A DNA stretch of 64,000 bases from Bacteroidales bacterium (GCA_017960475.1 JAGCZH010000016.1:111126-175125), one strand, 5' to 3'. Numbered from the stretch's first letter, positions 45,656-54,886 are shown. A program made the numbers and translations. The notes: generated by a model not told the origin, from the sequence alone.

Positions 45656-45659
45656 GGAA

Positions 45660-47432
45660 TCAGTTTTTTATAATGAGTGCTGCACTTATGTTCCAATGGC
45701 TGAATCCGCCATCCATAGGCTTGCCCTGCGGAATGGCGATGGTGAGGGTGTGGGTGCCGGGTTCAAGGTCGCTGAGGTCGAAGAAGACAGGCTGTGTGGC
45801 TGTTCCCGGACACCATCCGCTGCGGCTGAGGTCGCTGCTCGAGATGCCGTTCCAGAAGTTGCCGCTCACGGGGTTCCATTCACGGTATCGGGCGCAGTCG
45901 CAACGCCACGGTGTATGGCTGAAACGCTTGACACCGTCAATGATGATTGAATTCTCTTTTGGGTTGAACTCATCACCGCCACCCCACCCGCCATGGCCAG
46001 TGCTGATATAGCGGAGGGTTATATCTTTCTCGTCACCTTTTGTATAGAAGTTCACTGTTATGCTGTCAGTGCCGAAGATGCGACCATAGTTCTGCCCGGC
46101 CATCTCAAGCACATTGCAGGTATTGATAAGCGAGACGACACGTGTCGTTCCGTTATTTTTGTAAGCCCATTCATAGTCGTTGGGGTACGACTTGATGTCA
46201 AGGCTGACAATATGACCGCCACCGTCATAGTTGCCTATGAAACAGCCTATCCATACTTCGCCTTCCAATAGTGACTGGAGTTCTGTAACCTCTTGTTTGT
46301 AAAATGTTTCTTCCTTCCATTCCAATCCGTCGATTTTCACTCGGTCATTGAAATGGCCCACACCGAATGGGGTGAAGAAGCGCATCAGCTCCACGGGAGG
46401 GAAGTAATTGCTGGGAATGAAGGAGGAAAGAGGGTTTAAAAAATGTTTGTATTTTTGCATTGTAGAGGGCGCTTCAACGATACCCTGATAGCGTTGGCCA
46501 TCCTTGCCAGTAATGACGGGCAACGAGTCGGGGTGGTATAAGATGCCGTCAAGGAAACTGGGATGGTAGGTTCCGGCAAGGGGTATAACAAATACCGACC
46601 CTGTTCTGTCATAGGCGTCGCCGTTCGAGCGTTGGCGTAACTCGATGAATGTCTGGTAGTGCTCTGGCAACTTGGGCAGTTTAATGCGTTTCAGTATCAG
46701 CGTGCCACCGGCATAGTGCAACGTGGTATCGAAAGGTATGTCGGTTATAGTGGGTTTCTCTTTACCCCAGCATATCTGCTCGTTTTCAAATACATGAGTA
46801 GTCAGAATCATCCTGTCTCGCTTGATGTTGCTCATCTCGCGGGAGGTCTTGCGAATGCCTAAATTGTTGTAAGGGATTAGTTGTTTTAATTTGACGGGTT
46901 CTCCATCAATGACGCCATAATCCATACTGCTTAACTCGAGTTGTACCAGTCCGTTGCGTGTCATCTGTATCAGCACGCCGTTGAATCTGCCGTAATAGGG
47001 TAGGGGATTTGCGTTGATGCCTTCTTTGGTCGAAAACAGCAGCTCTATGCGGTTGCTGTTGATGCTTGTAATGTATTTTGTTGTTTTGGAATCAACTATT
47101 TGTGTGTCCCACTTGATGTCGTTGCGGCTCATTGTCGACGCCACATAGAAGGTGCTGTCGCTGTATCGGTACCAGTAGTATATACTGTCAGTCTTATAAT
47201 CAACGTATGTGTTGTCCTCGACGAAGCCTGGAATGGGATTCTTAGGATTCTTGTCGTTCTGGATCAGCAGCTGTGTCGGCAAGTGGTGGACATACACTCT
47301 CGCTGTGTCAGTGTGGTCGCTGTCATAGTCGTAGCTGTAATATACAATATGCTGTATTTTATGCCACGTTTGAGCTTCCACATTGCCGAAGGCAAGTATG
47401 ATGCAGTTGATTATTAGAAATATATATCGCAT
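45660..47432 (-). CDS. PNGase F-like glycoamidase, secreted
   Basis: A 590-residue exported protein from ATG 47432 (signal MRYIFLIINCIILAFGNVEAQ); a start 51 nt upstream is less likely. The C-terminal third matches the peptide-N-glycosidase F fold: STGHGGWGGGDEFNPKENS, WRCDCARYREWNPVSGNFW and SSDLSRSGWCPG. The preceding VVSLINTCNVLEMAGQNYG belongs to the first jelly-roll. PNGase F removes N-glycans from asparagine. The N-terminal 330 residues are an additional bowl-like domain. I cannot confirm the catalytic Asp and Glu by eye, so the family is firm but the activity is inferred. Confidence 0.8.
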   Translation of the reverse strand: MRYIFLIINCIILAFGNVEAQTWHKIQHIVYYSYDYDSDHTDTARVYVHHLPTQLLIQNDKNPKNPIPGFVEDNTYVDYKTDSIYYWYRYSDSTFYVASTMSRNDIKWDTQIVDSKTTKYITSINSNRIELLFSTKEGINANPLPYYGRFNGVLIQMTRNGLVQLELSSMDYGVIDGEPVKLKQLIPYNNLGIRKTSREMSNIKRDRMILTTHVFENEQICWGKEKPTITDIPFDTTLHYAGGTLILKRIKLPKLPEHYQTFIELRQRSNGDAYDRTGSVFVIPLAGTYHPSFLDGILYHPDSLPVITGKDGQRYQGIVEAPSTMQKYKHFLNPLSSFIPSNYFPPVELMRFFTPFGVGHFNDRVKIDGLEWKEETFYKQEVTELQSLLEGEVWIGCFIGNYDGGGHIVSLDIKSYPNDYEWAYKNNGTTRVVSLINTCNVLEMAGQNYGRIFGTDSITVNFYTKGDEKDITLRYISTGHGGWGGGDEFNPKENSIIIDGVKRFSHTPWRCDCARYREWNPVSGNFWNGISSSDLSRSGWCPGTATQPVFFDLSDLEPGTHTLTIAIPQGKPMDGGFSHWNISAALIIKN

Positions 47433-47471
47433 TTCTATTTTTAATATAAAGTACAAAAATATAAAACAAAA

Positions 47472-47504
47472 GCGGAACGACAAAATTTATTTTCGTCGCT
47501 CCGC
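47472..47504 (-). terminator. Rho-independent terminator of the DUF5606 gene
   Basis: Stem GCGGA.CGAC/GTCG.TCCGC with one mismatch. On the minus strand it is followed by TTTTGTTTTAT, 28 nt after the DUF5606 stop. Confidence 0.75.
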
Positions 47505-47531
47505 CTTAGGTATTAAAAGAGTAAGGTATTG

Positions 47532-47963
47532 CTATTCTTTTTTCCCCTCTTCAGTTTTCTCTGTCTCGGGCTCTTCCAAGTCAACTTTACCTGCGTTGTT
47601 CAGTAAGTTGTACCATAACAGAACTTTCTTGATGTCGCTGGCGTGCACATGTTCGGTGTCATAGTTTGGCAACACCTCCTTAAAATATGCGAAGAGGTCA
47701 GCGTTAGACGATTTCCTTATGTCGAAGGCAATATTTTTACCCTCCTCTTTGCGGAAAATATCTTGCAAGACCTCAATGAGAGGTTTCTCTTTCTCGGTGG
47801 TGAAGATGCTTATCTCGTTAAGTGAGCTAATTCTATCTGTCTTGAATACAGGGCAACGTTTTTTGTCGGCGAGAGACTCGACGATAGCTCCTGATTTTGT
47901 TTGCGATACGAGTTCGTAGATGTCCGGTTTGCCGGAGACTACTAAGATTTTACTTAAGTCCAT
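47532..47963 (-). CDS. DUF5606-family protein
   Basis: A 143-residue soluble protein from ATG 47963 (MDLSKILVVSGKPDIYELVS), the conserved start; the longer frame runs back into the kinase gene. It has the family segment SQTKSGAIVESLADKKRCPV with an SH3-like beta pattern. The helical part follows (LFAYFKEVLPNYDTEHVHASDIKK) and the tail is acidic. The family is widespread in Bacteroidetes and has no known function. It is last in the holA-pyrK-pyrD-kinase run, ending at a hairpin. Confidence 0.88.
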   Translation of the reverse strand: MDLSKILVVSGKPDIYELVSQTKSGAIVESLADKKRCPVFKTDRISSLNEISIFTTEKEKPLIEVLQDIFRKEEGKNIAFDIRKSSNADLFAYFKEVLPNYDTEHVHASDIKKVLLWYNLLNNAGKVDLEEPETEKTEEGKKE

Positions 47964-48030
47964 TGTGTATTGTTTGATTTTTTGCGTTTGTAACGCCGTT
48001 TGTTTGTTAATAGTATTTCTTGTTAAAAAA

Positions 48031-48879
48031 TTAAGATTTTTTAGAAAGTCGATGGTATTCGATAACACCGTCGATGGGGTCGGCAACTACGGTACCGACA
48101 TCCAATCCGTCGACCTCCATGACAAGTCTCAAGGTGGACTCGATGGCTTTGGCATAGCTGCCCACCACGTGGAGCGCCACGACGTCGTCAACCTGACGCC
48201 ATAAGGGCATGAGAGCGTCTTTCAGCCAGTCTTTCAGTGTCCACTCCACCACATGGCGGCAGTAGTCGTCGCCAAAATGTTTCACCGCGAAGGGGGCCAG
48301 CGAGGCCAGGAAGCGATTGGGGTTGGGCTGGTGGTATACAGCATCCATCAACTCGGCATTGTTCATGGGATAAGTGTCATGGAACGAGAGTCTTAATTCC
48401 TCTGGCATATGGTGGGTCAAGTAATCGTTGAGCAGCACACGCCCCACATGGTTCGCAGAGCCGCGGTCGCCGAGGATATAGCCGGTACTGACACTCTGGA
48501 GAGTGATTCTCTCGCCGTCGTAGTAGCAGGCGTTGCTGCCGGTGCCGAGGATTCCCACCAAGGCAGGCTGGTCTCCGGCGGTGGCACGGCAGGCTCCGAG
48601 CATATCAGTCTCCACATGTACGTCGCTGGTTCCAAAGGCTTTGGCCAGCCATGCGGCAACCTTGCCGCTCTGCTCTGGAAGACCGCAGCCAGCACCATAG
48701 AAGTGAATTTTGAATTTTGAATTTTGAATTTTGAATTGCTGACGCACGATAGCGCAAGCTTCCAGTACCTGTTGTTCGCTGCTGAAATAAGGGTTCAATC
48801 CTTCCGTAACGACCTTGTTACCAGACTCTATATCTGCCCACGTTGTCTTTGTGCTCCCACTATCGGCGACAAGAATCAT
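48031..48879 (-). CDS. BadF/BadG-type ASKHA kinase (N-acetylglucosamine-kinase-like)
   Basis: A 282-residue ATPase of the acetate/sugar kinase/Hsc70 fold. It has phosphate-1 loop [11 protein letters not shown], phosphate-2 loop [14 protein letters not shown] near 110, the [16 protein letters not shown] loop ([14 protein letters not shown]) and the adenosine motif [12 protein letters not shown]. Relatives phosphorylate GlcNAc or amino sugars. Residues 49-60 ([12 protein letters not shown]) are encoded by a heptanucleotide tandem repeat in the loop before YGAGCG. The ATG overlaps the pyrD stop by 4 nt. Confidence 0.88.
   Translation of the reverse strand: MILVADSGSTKTTWADIESGNKVVTEGLNPYFSSEQQVLEACAIVRQQFKIQNSKFKIHFYGAGCGLPEQSGKVAAWLAKAFGTSDVHVETDMLGACRATAGDQPALVGILGTGSNACYYDGERITLQSVSTGYILGDRGSANHVGRVLLNDYLTHHMPEELRLSFHDTYPMNNAELMDAVYHQPNPNRFLASLAPFAVKHFGDDYCRHVVEWTLKDWLKDALMPLWRQVDDVVALHVVGSYAKAIESTLRLVMEVDGLDVGTVVADPIDGVIEYHRLSKKS
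48705..48737. repeat. Heptanucleotide tandem repeat GAATTTT inside a kinase gene
   Basis: Four perfect GAATTTT units and five further bases. A change of one unit would shift the reading frame of the BadF-type kinase at about residue 50. The same unit is repeated at 55894-55907. Confidence 0.95.
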
Positions 48880-49775
48880 ATTATTCCGATAATATCGTTA
48901 ATATCGTTGATACTATGGCGTTTGCAGTAGTCTTCAAGTCCGTCGATAATCTTCATGGTTATGCTTGGGTCTATGAAGTTCGCCGTACCCACTTGAATGG
49001 CTTTTGCGCCAGCCATAAGAAATTCCAGAGCGTCGGCGGCGCTGGCTATGCCACCCAATCCTATAACAGGAATGCTTACAGCATGCGCAACTTGCCATAC
49101 CATTCTTACTGCCACGGGCTTCACAGCCGGACCGGAGAGTCCTCCAGTGATAGTGCTAAGGTAAGGTCGTTGTTTCTCAACATCTATTGCCATACCCAAC
49201 ATTGTGTTGATAAGCGAGACGCTGTCGGCGCCGGCGCCTTCCACGGCTTTTGCTATCTCTACGACGCTGGTGACGTTGGGTGTTAGCTTTACTATCAGTG
49301 TTTTATGATATATTTTCCTTACTTCGCTCACCACTTGTGCCGCCATAGCGGGATCTGTTCCAAAACCCATGCCTCCCTTCTTGACATTAGGACAGCTGAT
49401 GTTCAATTCGATGGCAGGAATCTTATCCAGCTTGTCAATCATCGCTGCCGTCTTGCAGTATTCTTCTATTGACGAACCACTGACGTTGACGATGATATTT
49501 GTGTCCAAGTCCTTGATTCTATGGTATACATCCTTGCAGAATGTCTCCACTCCTACATTTTGAAGTCCTACTGCGTTGAGCATACCCGAAGGGGTCTCCG
49601 CCATACGTGGATAAGGGTTGCCTTGGCGACGGTCACCGGTGGTGCCTTTCACAACTATGCCACCCAACTTGTTGAGGTCCACGAAGTCGGCAAATTCTTC
49701 GCCATATCCGAATGTGCCGCTTGCTGTCATCACAGGATTTTTCAGTGTGATGTTATGTATTTTGGTCTGAAGCAT
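48876..49775 (-). CDS. pyrD: Dihydroorotate dehydrogenase (class 1B catalytic subunit)
   Basis: Oxidises dihydroorotate to orotate with FMN. At 299 residues it starts [22 protein letters not shown] and has the catalytic cysteine in [18 protein letters not shown] and FMN-binding [19 protein letters not shown]. The neighbouring pyrK makes it the class 1B form, which passes electrons to NAD. It is 59 nt after pyrK across a CTAG repeat array and overlaps the kinase by 4 nt. Confidence 0.97.
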   Translation of the reverse strand: MLQTKIHNITLKNPVMTASGTFGYGEEFADFVDLNKLGGIVVKGTTGDRRQGNPYPRMAETPSGMLNAVGLQNVGVETFCKDVYHRIKDLDTNIIVNVSGSSIEEYCKTAAMIDKLDKIPAIELNISCPNVKKGGMGFGTDPAMAAQVVSEVRKIYHKTLIVKLTPNVTSVVEIAKAVEGAGADSVSLINTMLGMAIDVEKQRPYLSTITGGLSGPAVKPVAVRMVWQVAHAVSIPVIGLGGIASAADALEFLMAGAKAIQVGTANFIDPSITMKIIDGLEDYCKRHSINDINDIIGII

Positions 49776-49791
49776 TTTTTTTAATTTTTAT

Positions 49792-49825
49792 CTAGTCATA
49801 CTAGTCAAACTAGTTCAAACTCTAG
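49792..49825. repeat. CTAG repeat with 9-nt period between pyrK and pyrD
   Basis: CTAG at 49792, 49801, 49810 and 49822 (spacing 9, 9, 12), with the fuller unit CTAGTCANA. It fills the gap between the two subunit genes. Confidence 0.8.
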
Positions 49826-49834
49826 TCTTTCAAG

Positions 49835-50605
49835 TTATTTTTTTATCCAGTTGGTCAGTCTTTTGGCATTGAACACTGGGCCATCTTTGCATACGCATTT
49901 GTGTCCTTCATCGCTGTCGACAACACAGCAGAGGCAGGCGCCGACGCCGCACGCCATCATGTTCTCCAGCGACACCTCACATTCTATCCCCTTCTCCATT
50001 GCGTGACGTGCCACGGCTTTCATCATAGGGGTAGGGCCGCAAGTGTATATGTGGTCGTATTCTGCTCCGAAGACACTGTGTTGTGTCACAAGTCCTTTTT
50101 CACCAAGACTGCCGTCCTCGGTGGCGAAATAAACATCACCATAGGGGCGGAACTCCTCTTGTACCGGTATCATTGTGGCACTGCGTCCTCCAAGCAGTAT
50201 GGTGCAGTGAGTCCCTTTGGCGGAAAGACATTTCGAAAGGTGAAGCATGGGGGCTATACCGGCTCCGCCACCCACCAACAAAACCTCTTTACCTTCTTGG
50301 CTGAAACCTCGTCCTAAAGGGTATACAAGGTTGAGTGTTTCGCCCTCTTCCATCTGTGAGAGTGTCTTTGTCCCTTTGCCAACGACCTGAACCAGAAGAG
50401 TCAGCTGGCTCTTTTCACTGTCTACATCGTGTATTGATATGGGTCTGCGCAACATAACATGCTTGTTGCCAGGTATCTCCACTTCCACAAATTGCCCTGC
50501 TTCTATCTCTGGCAATGTTGAAGGATGCTGGAGTGTCAACGCGAAGTATGTCGCATTGTAGACTTTTTTCTTTACGATTTTAAAATCGGTGATATGTTTT
50601 TTCAA
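49835..50605 (-). CDS. pyrK: Dihydroorotate dehydrogenase electron-transfer subunit
   Basis: FAD and 2Fe-2S subunit that links PyrD to NAD; 256 residues. The FAD domain has VMLRRPISIHD and the NAD domain has LVGGGAGIAPMLHLSKCL. The cluster ligands are in ENMMACGVGACLCCVV plus a later CVCKDGP. The only possible start is TTG 50605; upstream frame codons are blocked by a stop. That TTG lies at the edge of a 9-nt repeat array which fills the whole gap to the upstream TonB receptor gene. Confidence 0.95.
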   Translation of the reverse strand: MKKHITDFKIVKKKVYNATYFALTLQHPSTLPEIEAGQFVEVEIPGNKHVMLRRPISIHDVDSEKSQLTLLVQVVGKGTKTLSQMEEGETLNLVYPLGRGFSQEGKEVLLVGGGAGIAPMLHLSKCLSAKGTHCTILLGGRSATMIPVQEEFRPYGDVYFATEDGSLGEKGLVTQHSVFGAEYDHIYTCGPTPMMKAVARHAMEKGIECEVSLENMMACGVGACLCCVVDSDEGHKCVCKDGPVFNAKRLTNWIKK

Positions 50606-50648
50606 GGTTTGAAGGGTTTGAAAGGTTAAAAAGGTTTAAAGGGTTTGG
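50604..50648. repeat. Five 9-nt units of AAGGTTTGA type between TonB receptor gene and pyrK
   Basis: Units AAGGTTTGA, AGGGTTTGA, AAGGTTAAA, AAGGTTTAA and AGGGTTTGG run without a gap from the receptor stop to the pyrK TTG. A related array lies at 55847-55891. Confidence 0.9.
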
Positions 50649-52967
50649 TTAGAAGCTGAAGGTTCCTCCTAGGCAGACAAGTATAGGCAGTTGGTTTACG
50701 CGTTCACCTGTCACACGTTCAACATAGAAAATGTTTTTGCGGCTGTAGACATTTGTGATGCTCAGCGAAAGTTCCAGTAGACCGCGTTTACCTATTGATA
50801 TTTTGCGTTTTGCGCCAAGGTCCATACGATGATATGAGGGCAATCGGCCGCCATTGACATCGCCATAGTATAGTCCCAGGTGGCCGTTTTCGTTTCTGTA
50901 GTCGGTGCTTATGCCTTCGTTGAAAGGCAGCAGTTCATAAACACCCATGGTCGTTGTGAACGGGAATCCGCTTCCGAAACTCCATCGTCCGCTAAGTTCC
51001 CAGTCTCGGTCTTCGCCCAAGGCGTAAGTGGCGAGGAAGTTCACGGTATGTCTCCTGTCATAATGGGGATTGTATGTCTGAACCTCGTCGGTGCGTTTCA
51101 CATGTCCCAGGGAGTATGTGAGCCACAGGTACAGTCTTTCAAGGTCGTAGCATGCACTGATATCCAACCCTTTGGCACTTCCTTTCTCAATGATGAAGTC
51201 GGTCATCAGATATTGCGGCTTTTCATATATGCCGCCAGAGTTGTAGGCGGGGTCGCTGCGATCGTAGATTTGGTTGTGGTTCATTCCCAGCAGCTGGCTG
51301 AAGTTCTTATAGTAAAGCTCAATGTTAAGAGTCAGATGATCTATCATGTCGTATTCCACGCCGACTACCAGGTGCTCTGCTTTTTGCACACAGCTTTCGA
51401 CAGGTTCGTCCAGATACATGGAGGGTATGTTCAGCTGACCGGAGCCGGTGAGGAAGCCGGTGAAGAGGTTCACAATATCGTGGTCCGATCTTGCGTCGAG
51501 CATTACCTGGCTATACATACCTGTGGCGAGTTTGAAACGTAGTTTGTCGTTGGCGTTGTATTTCGCTGCCAGTCGTGGCTCTATGCGTGTCTCCGACAAT
51601 GAGGAATAGTATACAAAGCGTACTCCGGGGTCCAATAGCCATTTGCCAAGGTGTGCGTTATAGGTTGCGTAGGCCGAGAAGGAGGTGCTGTTCTCATCTT
51701 GTGACCGGTGCACGTTGTAGGCGTTGGTGTAGTTGTATTTGCTCGACAGCCCCTCAATTCCCAAGCCATATTTTATTTTGTTGACACCCATGAAGTTCGT
51801 TATTCCGAGAGACACGTTAAAGCCTCCAATGGCGCTGCTTTTAGGATTGTTGCTGCCGTCTTCAAGGTTTACGCTATAGTGTGAATAGGCCACCGTTCCG
51901 TCTATCAGCGACGACGAGCCGGTCATGAGGGCGAAATTGGTTCCCGCACCATAGTTGTTCCAGTGAAAATTGGCTAGCGACTGGTAGTCGTTGACTTGGT
52001 CGTCGAATCTGAAACCAAAGAAGTTAACCTTGCTTCCTATTCCGGAATTGATAGATACTTTGCCGTATAGATCCAGGAAGTCGAAGGGAAGGCCTCCTTC
52101 AATATATGGGTATAGGACTTTTGAGGATTTTGAGAGAAATGAGTTTTTTGCGGTGAGCAGGTAGGTTATTGTCGATGTGGATCCATTCTTTTCTTTTTTA
52201 AGAGGGCCCTCCAGAATAAGGCTTGAGCCGAAGGTGTTAAGTCCCACTTTGCCAGTGTGGCGTTTTTTGTTGCCGTCGCGGGTGGTGATGTCCATCACCG
52301 ACGAAAGTCTGCCGCCATATTCCGCTCCGAAGCCTCCCGTGTATACGTCGGCGTTGAGAATCACGTCGGTCTCAAAGATAGAGTAAAGACCTATCGAGTG
52401 GAAGGGATTGTACACCACCATGCCGTCCAACAGGGTGAGATTCTGTATCATGGAGCCACCGCGAATGTATAGTTGGCCGCCTTGGTCGCCTGTCGAGTTC
52501 ACGCCGGGCAGCACCTGAAGATATTGTGCCAGGTCCGCTTGACCGCCGATGGAGGGCATCTGCTGTATCTGTGTGGCACTGATCTTTTCCACCGACACCT
52601 GGGTCTGCATTTTGCGCTCTTCTCTCTTGTTGCCTGTAATGACGACATCTTTCAGCTTGTGCGCCACAGGTTTAAGGTTGATGTTGCGGGTTATTGTCTG
52701 GCGCTTTAAAGTGACAGGTTCGCTGTATTCCTCATAACCGATATATCTAACCCTTATCACATATTCTCCGTCAGGTATCTTGTTGATAATAAAGTAACCG
52801 TTCAGGTCTGTCGATGCCCAATGGTTGGTACCTTCAAGAAATACTTGGGCAAATGGTATAGCCTCGCCTTTGTTGGCATCCAACAGCACACCCTTGATGA
52901 TGTTCTGGGCATTCGCGGCAGAGAAACCAAGGAGCGCAAGCAGTAGGATGTATATTGTCTTTTTCAT
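50649..52967 (-). CDS. TonB-dependent outer membrane receptor
   Basis: A 772-residue receptor from ATG 52967; a TTG one codon earlier is not needed. After the signal peptide (MKKTIYILLLALLGFSAANAQ) comes a carboxypeptidase-regulatory-like domain at about 22-105 (IKGVLLDANKGEAIPFAQVF). The plug at about 110-215 has YLQVLPGVNSTGDQGGQLYI and LTLLDGMVVYNP. A 22-strand barrel ends in LGGTFSF. There is no SusD-like lipoprotein beside it, so it is not a polysaccharide-utilisation pair; the substrate is unknown. It is embedded in a run from holA to pyrK. Confidence 0.93.
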   Translation of the reverse strand: MKKTIYILLLALLGFSAANAQNIIKGVLLDANKGEAIPFAQVFLEGTNHWASTDLNGYFIINKIPDGEYVIRVRYIGYEEYSEPVTLKRQTITRNINLKPVAHKLKDVVITGNKREERKMQTQVSVEKISATQIQQMPSIGGQADLAQYLQVLPGVNSTGDQGGQLYIRGGSMIQNLTLLDGMVVYNPFHSIGLYSIFETDVILNADVYTGGFGAEYGGRLSSVMDITTRDGNKKRHTGKVGLNTFGSSLILEGPLKKEKNGSTSTITYLLTAKNSFLSKSSKVLYPYIEGGLPFDFLDLYGKVSINSGIGSKVNFFGFRFDDQVNDYQSLANFHWNNYGAGTNFALMTGSSSLIDGTVAYSHYSVNLEDGSNNPKSSAIGGFNVSLGITNFMGVNKIKYGLGIEGLSSKYNYTNAYNVHRSQDENSTSFSAYATYNAHLGKWLLDPGVRFVYYSSLSETRIEPRLAAKYNANDKLRFKLATGMYSQVMLDARSDHDIVNLFTGFLTGSGQLNIPSMYLDEPVESCVQKAEHLVVGVEYDMIDHLTLNIELYYKNFSQLLGMNHNQIYDRSDPAYNSGGIYEKPQYLMTDFIIEKGSAKGLDISACYDLERLYLWLTYSLGHVKRTDEVQTYNPHYDRRHTVNFLATYALGEDRDWELSGRWSFGSGFPFTTTMGVYELLPFNEGISTDYRNENGHLGLYYGDVNGGRLPSYHRMDLGAKRKISIGKRGLLELSLSITNVYSRKNIFYVERVTGERVNQLPILVCLGGTFSF

Positions 52968-52985
52968 CAAAATATTTTTGTTTAG

Positions 52986-53012
52986 CTAGCCTGTCTAGAA
53001 ATACTAGTGTTG
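52986..53012. repeat. CTAG repeat with exact 9-nt period between holA and TonB receptor gene
   Basis: CTAG at 52986, 52995 and 53004, three 9-nt units filling the 54-nt junction. Confidence 0.75.
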
Positions 53013-53021
53013 CAGGGAGTC

Positions 53022-54047
53022 TTAGTGTATAATTTTAAAAACCAATTCTTTGATTAAGTCGCCATCGGTGATATTGCTGCTTCTCCGAACGCCTTTCGAC
53101 CGCAGGTCGGTTTCATGCAGATAGCCAATACACGACGCCAGCTTGCCGAGGCTGTAGTTCCTGGCGGCGGTCTCATAGAGGCCTAAAAAGTAGGGATTCA
53201 CTTTCAACACTGCGGCGGCGCGGCTCTTGTCGGGCTCCTGATGGAAAAGCATTATTTTTATAAAGAAAGGATACAATGAGGCGAGTAATAGTGGTATAGG
53301 CGCTTCTTTAGGGTTGGCAATGAAGTAGTTCACTATACGTGTGCAACGTTCAATGTCGCGGCGGCCAATGGCGTTTTGTAATTCAAAGATATTGTAGTCT
53401 TTGCTTATGCCGACATTTCTCTCAATAATATCCTCGTCAATTGTGCTTCCAACGGGTACCGAGATGTATATTTTTGACAACTCATTGGCAATCTTGTCCA
53501 GATTGTTGCCCAACGATTCTGCCATCATCATGGCGCCGCGTTGTGTGATGCTGTATCCTCTCTGTTGGACTACCGAGGCTATCCATCCAGGCACTTCGCT
53601 GTCGTATATCTTGTTTTTCTCATATACCACGCCGTTGTCTTTGATGGCTTTGTAGGCACTGCTGCGTTTGTCCATCTTCTTATGGCGATAGCAGAATACC
53701 AGAACGGTTTGTTTCTGAGGATTTTCCAGATACTTTGCCAGCAGATTCCATTCGTCTTTGCCTGATATGTCTTGCGCCTCTTTCACTATTACTACCTGAA
53801 CAGGCGACATCATAGGGTAGCGCATGGCCATGTCAATCACATTGCCCATTGTCACATCGCGACCGTAGACAACAGTTTGGTCAAAGTCGCGCATGGACTC
53901 GTCGATAATGTTCTTTTCTATGTAGTCTGAGACGAGGTCAATATAATAGTTTTCGTCACCTGTGATAAGATATACAGGTGCGAATTTTTTTGCTTTGATG
54001 TCTTCAATAAGCTGTCTTTCAGTAATCTGTTTTTCTGTTTTGGCCAT
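53022..54047 (-). CDS. holA: DNA polymerase III subunit delta
   Basis: Opens the sliding clamp as part of the clamp loader; 341 residues. It has the N-terminal KKFAPVYLITGDENYYIDLV and the VVIVKEAQDISGKDEWNLL segment typical of HolA. The helical C-terminal collar domain follows (IPLLLASLYPFFIKIMLFHQ). It has an exact TANNTTTG box 24 nt upstream and leads the run TonB receptor, pyrK, pyrD, kinase, DUF5606. Confidence 0.93.
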   Translation of the reverse strand: MAKTEKQITERQLIEDIKAKKFAPVYLITGDENYYIDLVSDYIEKNIIDESMRDFDQTVVYGRDVTMGNVIDMAMRYPMMSPVQVVIVKEAQDISGKDEWNLLAKYLENPQKQTVLVFCYRHKKMDKRSSAYKAIKDNGVVYEKNKIYDSEVPGWIASVVQQRGYSITQRGAMMMAESLGNNLDKIANELSKIYISVPVGSTIDEDIIERNVGISKDYNIFELQNAIGRRDIERCTRIVNYFIANPKEAPIPLLLASLYPFFIKIMLFHQEPDKSRAAAVLKVNPYFLGLYETAARNYSLGKLASCIGYLHETDLRSKGVRRSSNITDGDLIKELVFKIIH

Positions 54048-54070
54048 ACACGTAACGCGGAATTAGCACG

Positions 54071-54078
54071 CAAATTTA
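54071..54078 (-). promoter_or_regulatory. Putative -7 box of holA
   Basis: TAAATTTG on the minus strand, exact TANNTTTG, 24 nt before the holA ATG. Confidence 0.5.
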
Positions 54079-54175
54079 CATATTTTTTTTGAATGCTATA
54101 TCGCTGGTGGCCAAAAAAAGAAAGTAGTCGGAATAGTCCCTGCGGCAAGGCGGAGATGATGTTGATATACAAGTA

Positions 54176-54886
54176 TTATAACTCCATTCTTCTCACACAT
54201 TTAAGTGTGTGGCTGTATTCTTGTCTCTCAGCGTTGAAGATGCCATGTTCGTCTATGGTGTCGTGTCTCACCATTCCCGAGGCGTGTATTATTCCGCCAC
54301 GACCGTCGAGGATACCCACATGCACTATTCTTCCGCTGGGGTTGGCGAAGAAAGCCAGGTCGCCTTCAAGACTCTCTTTCAGAGGCACTTCTACGCCTGT
54401 CTCGGCTTGCTGCCAGGCGTCACGAGGCAGTTTTTTGCCACATATTTTATACACTACTTGTGACAATCCCGAGCAGTCTATGCCCATTTTGGTCCGGCCT
54501 CCCCATAGATAGGGAGCTCCAAGGAACTCTTTTGCCACACTGACAACATCTGACATTTTTTTCTCGTCGCCGTTGTCGGTCTCTGCCCATAGGTGGTTGT
54601 AACTCGCTCCCGAAGGAACCAGCACCTTCCTGTTGTCGAAGTGAATCCAGGTCTCGGTATTGGCAATCCTGTCGAAAAGTTTGTTGTCGCTCTGCATGAC
54701 GGGTGTCAGCTGCTGACTGCTAACCCATCCTTCATAACTGTCGTATTCCGAGCGAACCATGTCCCAGTCGCCCTCCGTTGTCAGCACGTCGACAAGGTCA
54801 CCAAACAATAGTTGGTTGACCATCTCGCTTCTGTGTGAGGCTTCTTTGCGTATCGGCACCGCCGACAAGTAACAGCGTTTTTTCAT
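54176..54886 (-). CDS. NlpC/P60 peptidase with SH3 domains
   Basis: A 236-residue gamma-D-glutamyl-diamino acid endopeptidase type protein, like Bacteroides and Bacillus YkfC. An N-terminal bacterial SH3 domain spans about 1-60 (RKEASHRSEMVNQLLFGDLV), with a second SH3-like part to about 115. The NlpC domain has Cys in GIDCSGLSQVVYKICG, GDLAFFANPSGR, and His in VHVGILDGRGGIIHASG. No signal peptide is seen, which fits a role in recycling of muropeptides in the cytoplasm. Confidence 0.92.
   Translation of the reverse strand: MKKRCYLSAVPIRKEASHRSEMVNQLLFGDLVDVLTTEGDWDMVRSEYDSYEGWVSSQQLTPVMQSDNKLFDRIANTETWIHFDNRKVLVPSGASYNHLWAETDNGDEKKMSDVVSVAKEFLGAPYLWGGRTKMGIDCSGLSQVVYKICGKKLPRDAWQQAETGVEVPLKESLEGDLAFFANPSGRIVHVGILDGRGGIIHASGMVRHDTIDEHGIFNAERQEYSHTLKCVRRMEL

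Noticed and set aside
50880..51542. 220-codon frame opposite the TonB receptor gene
   Set aside because: Lies wholly inside the receptor barrel on the other strand with no independent support.
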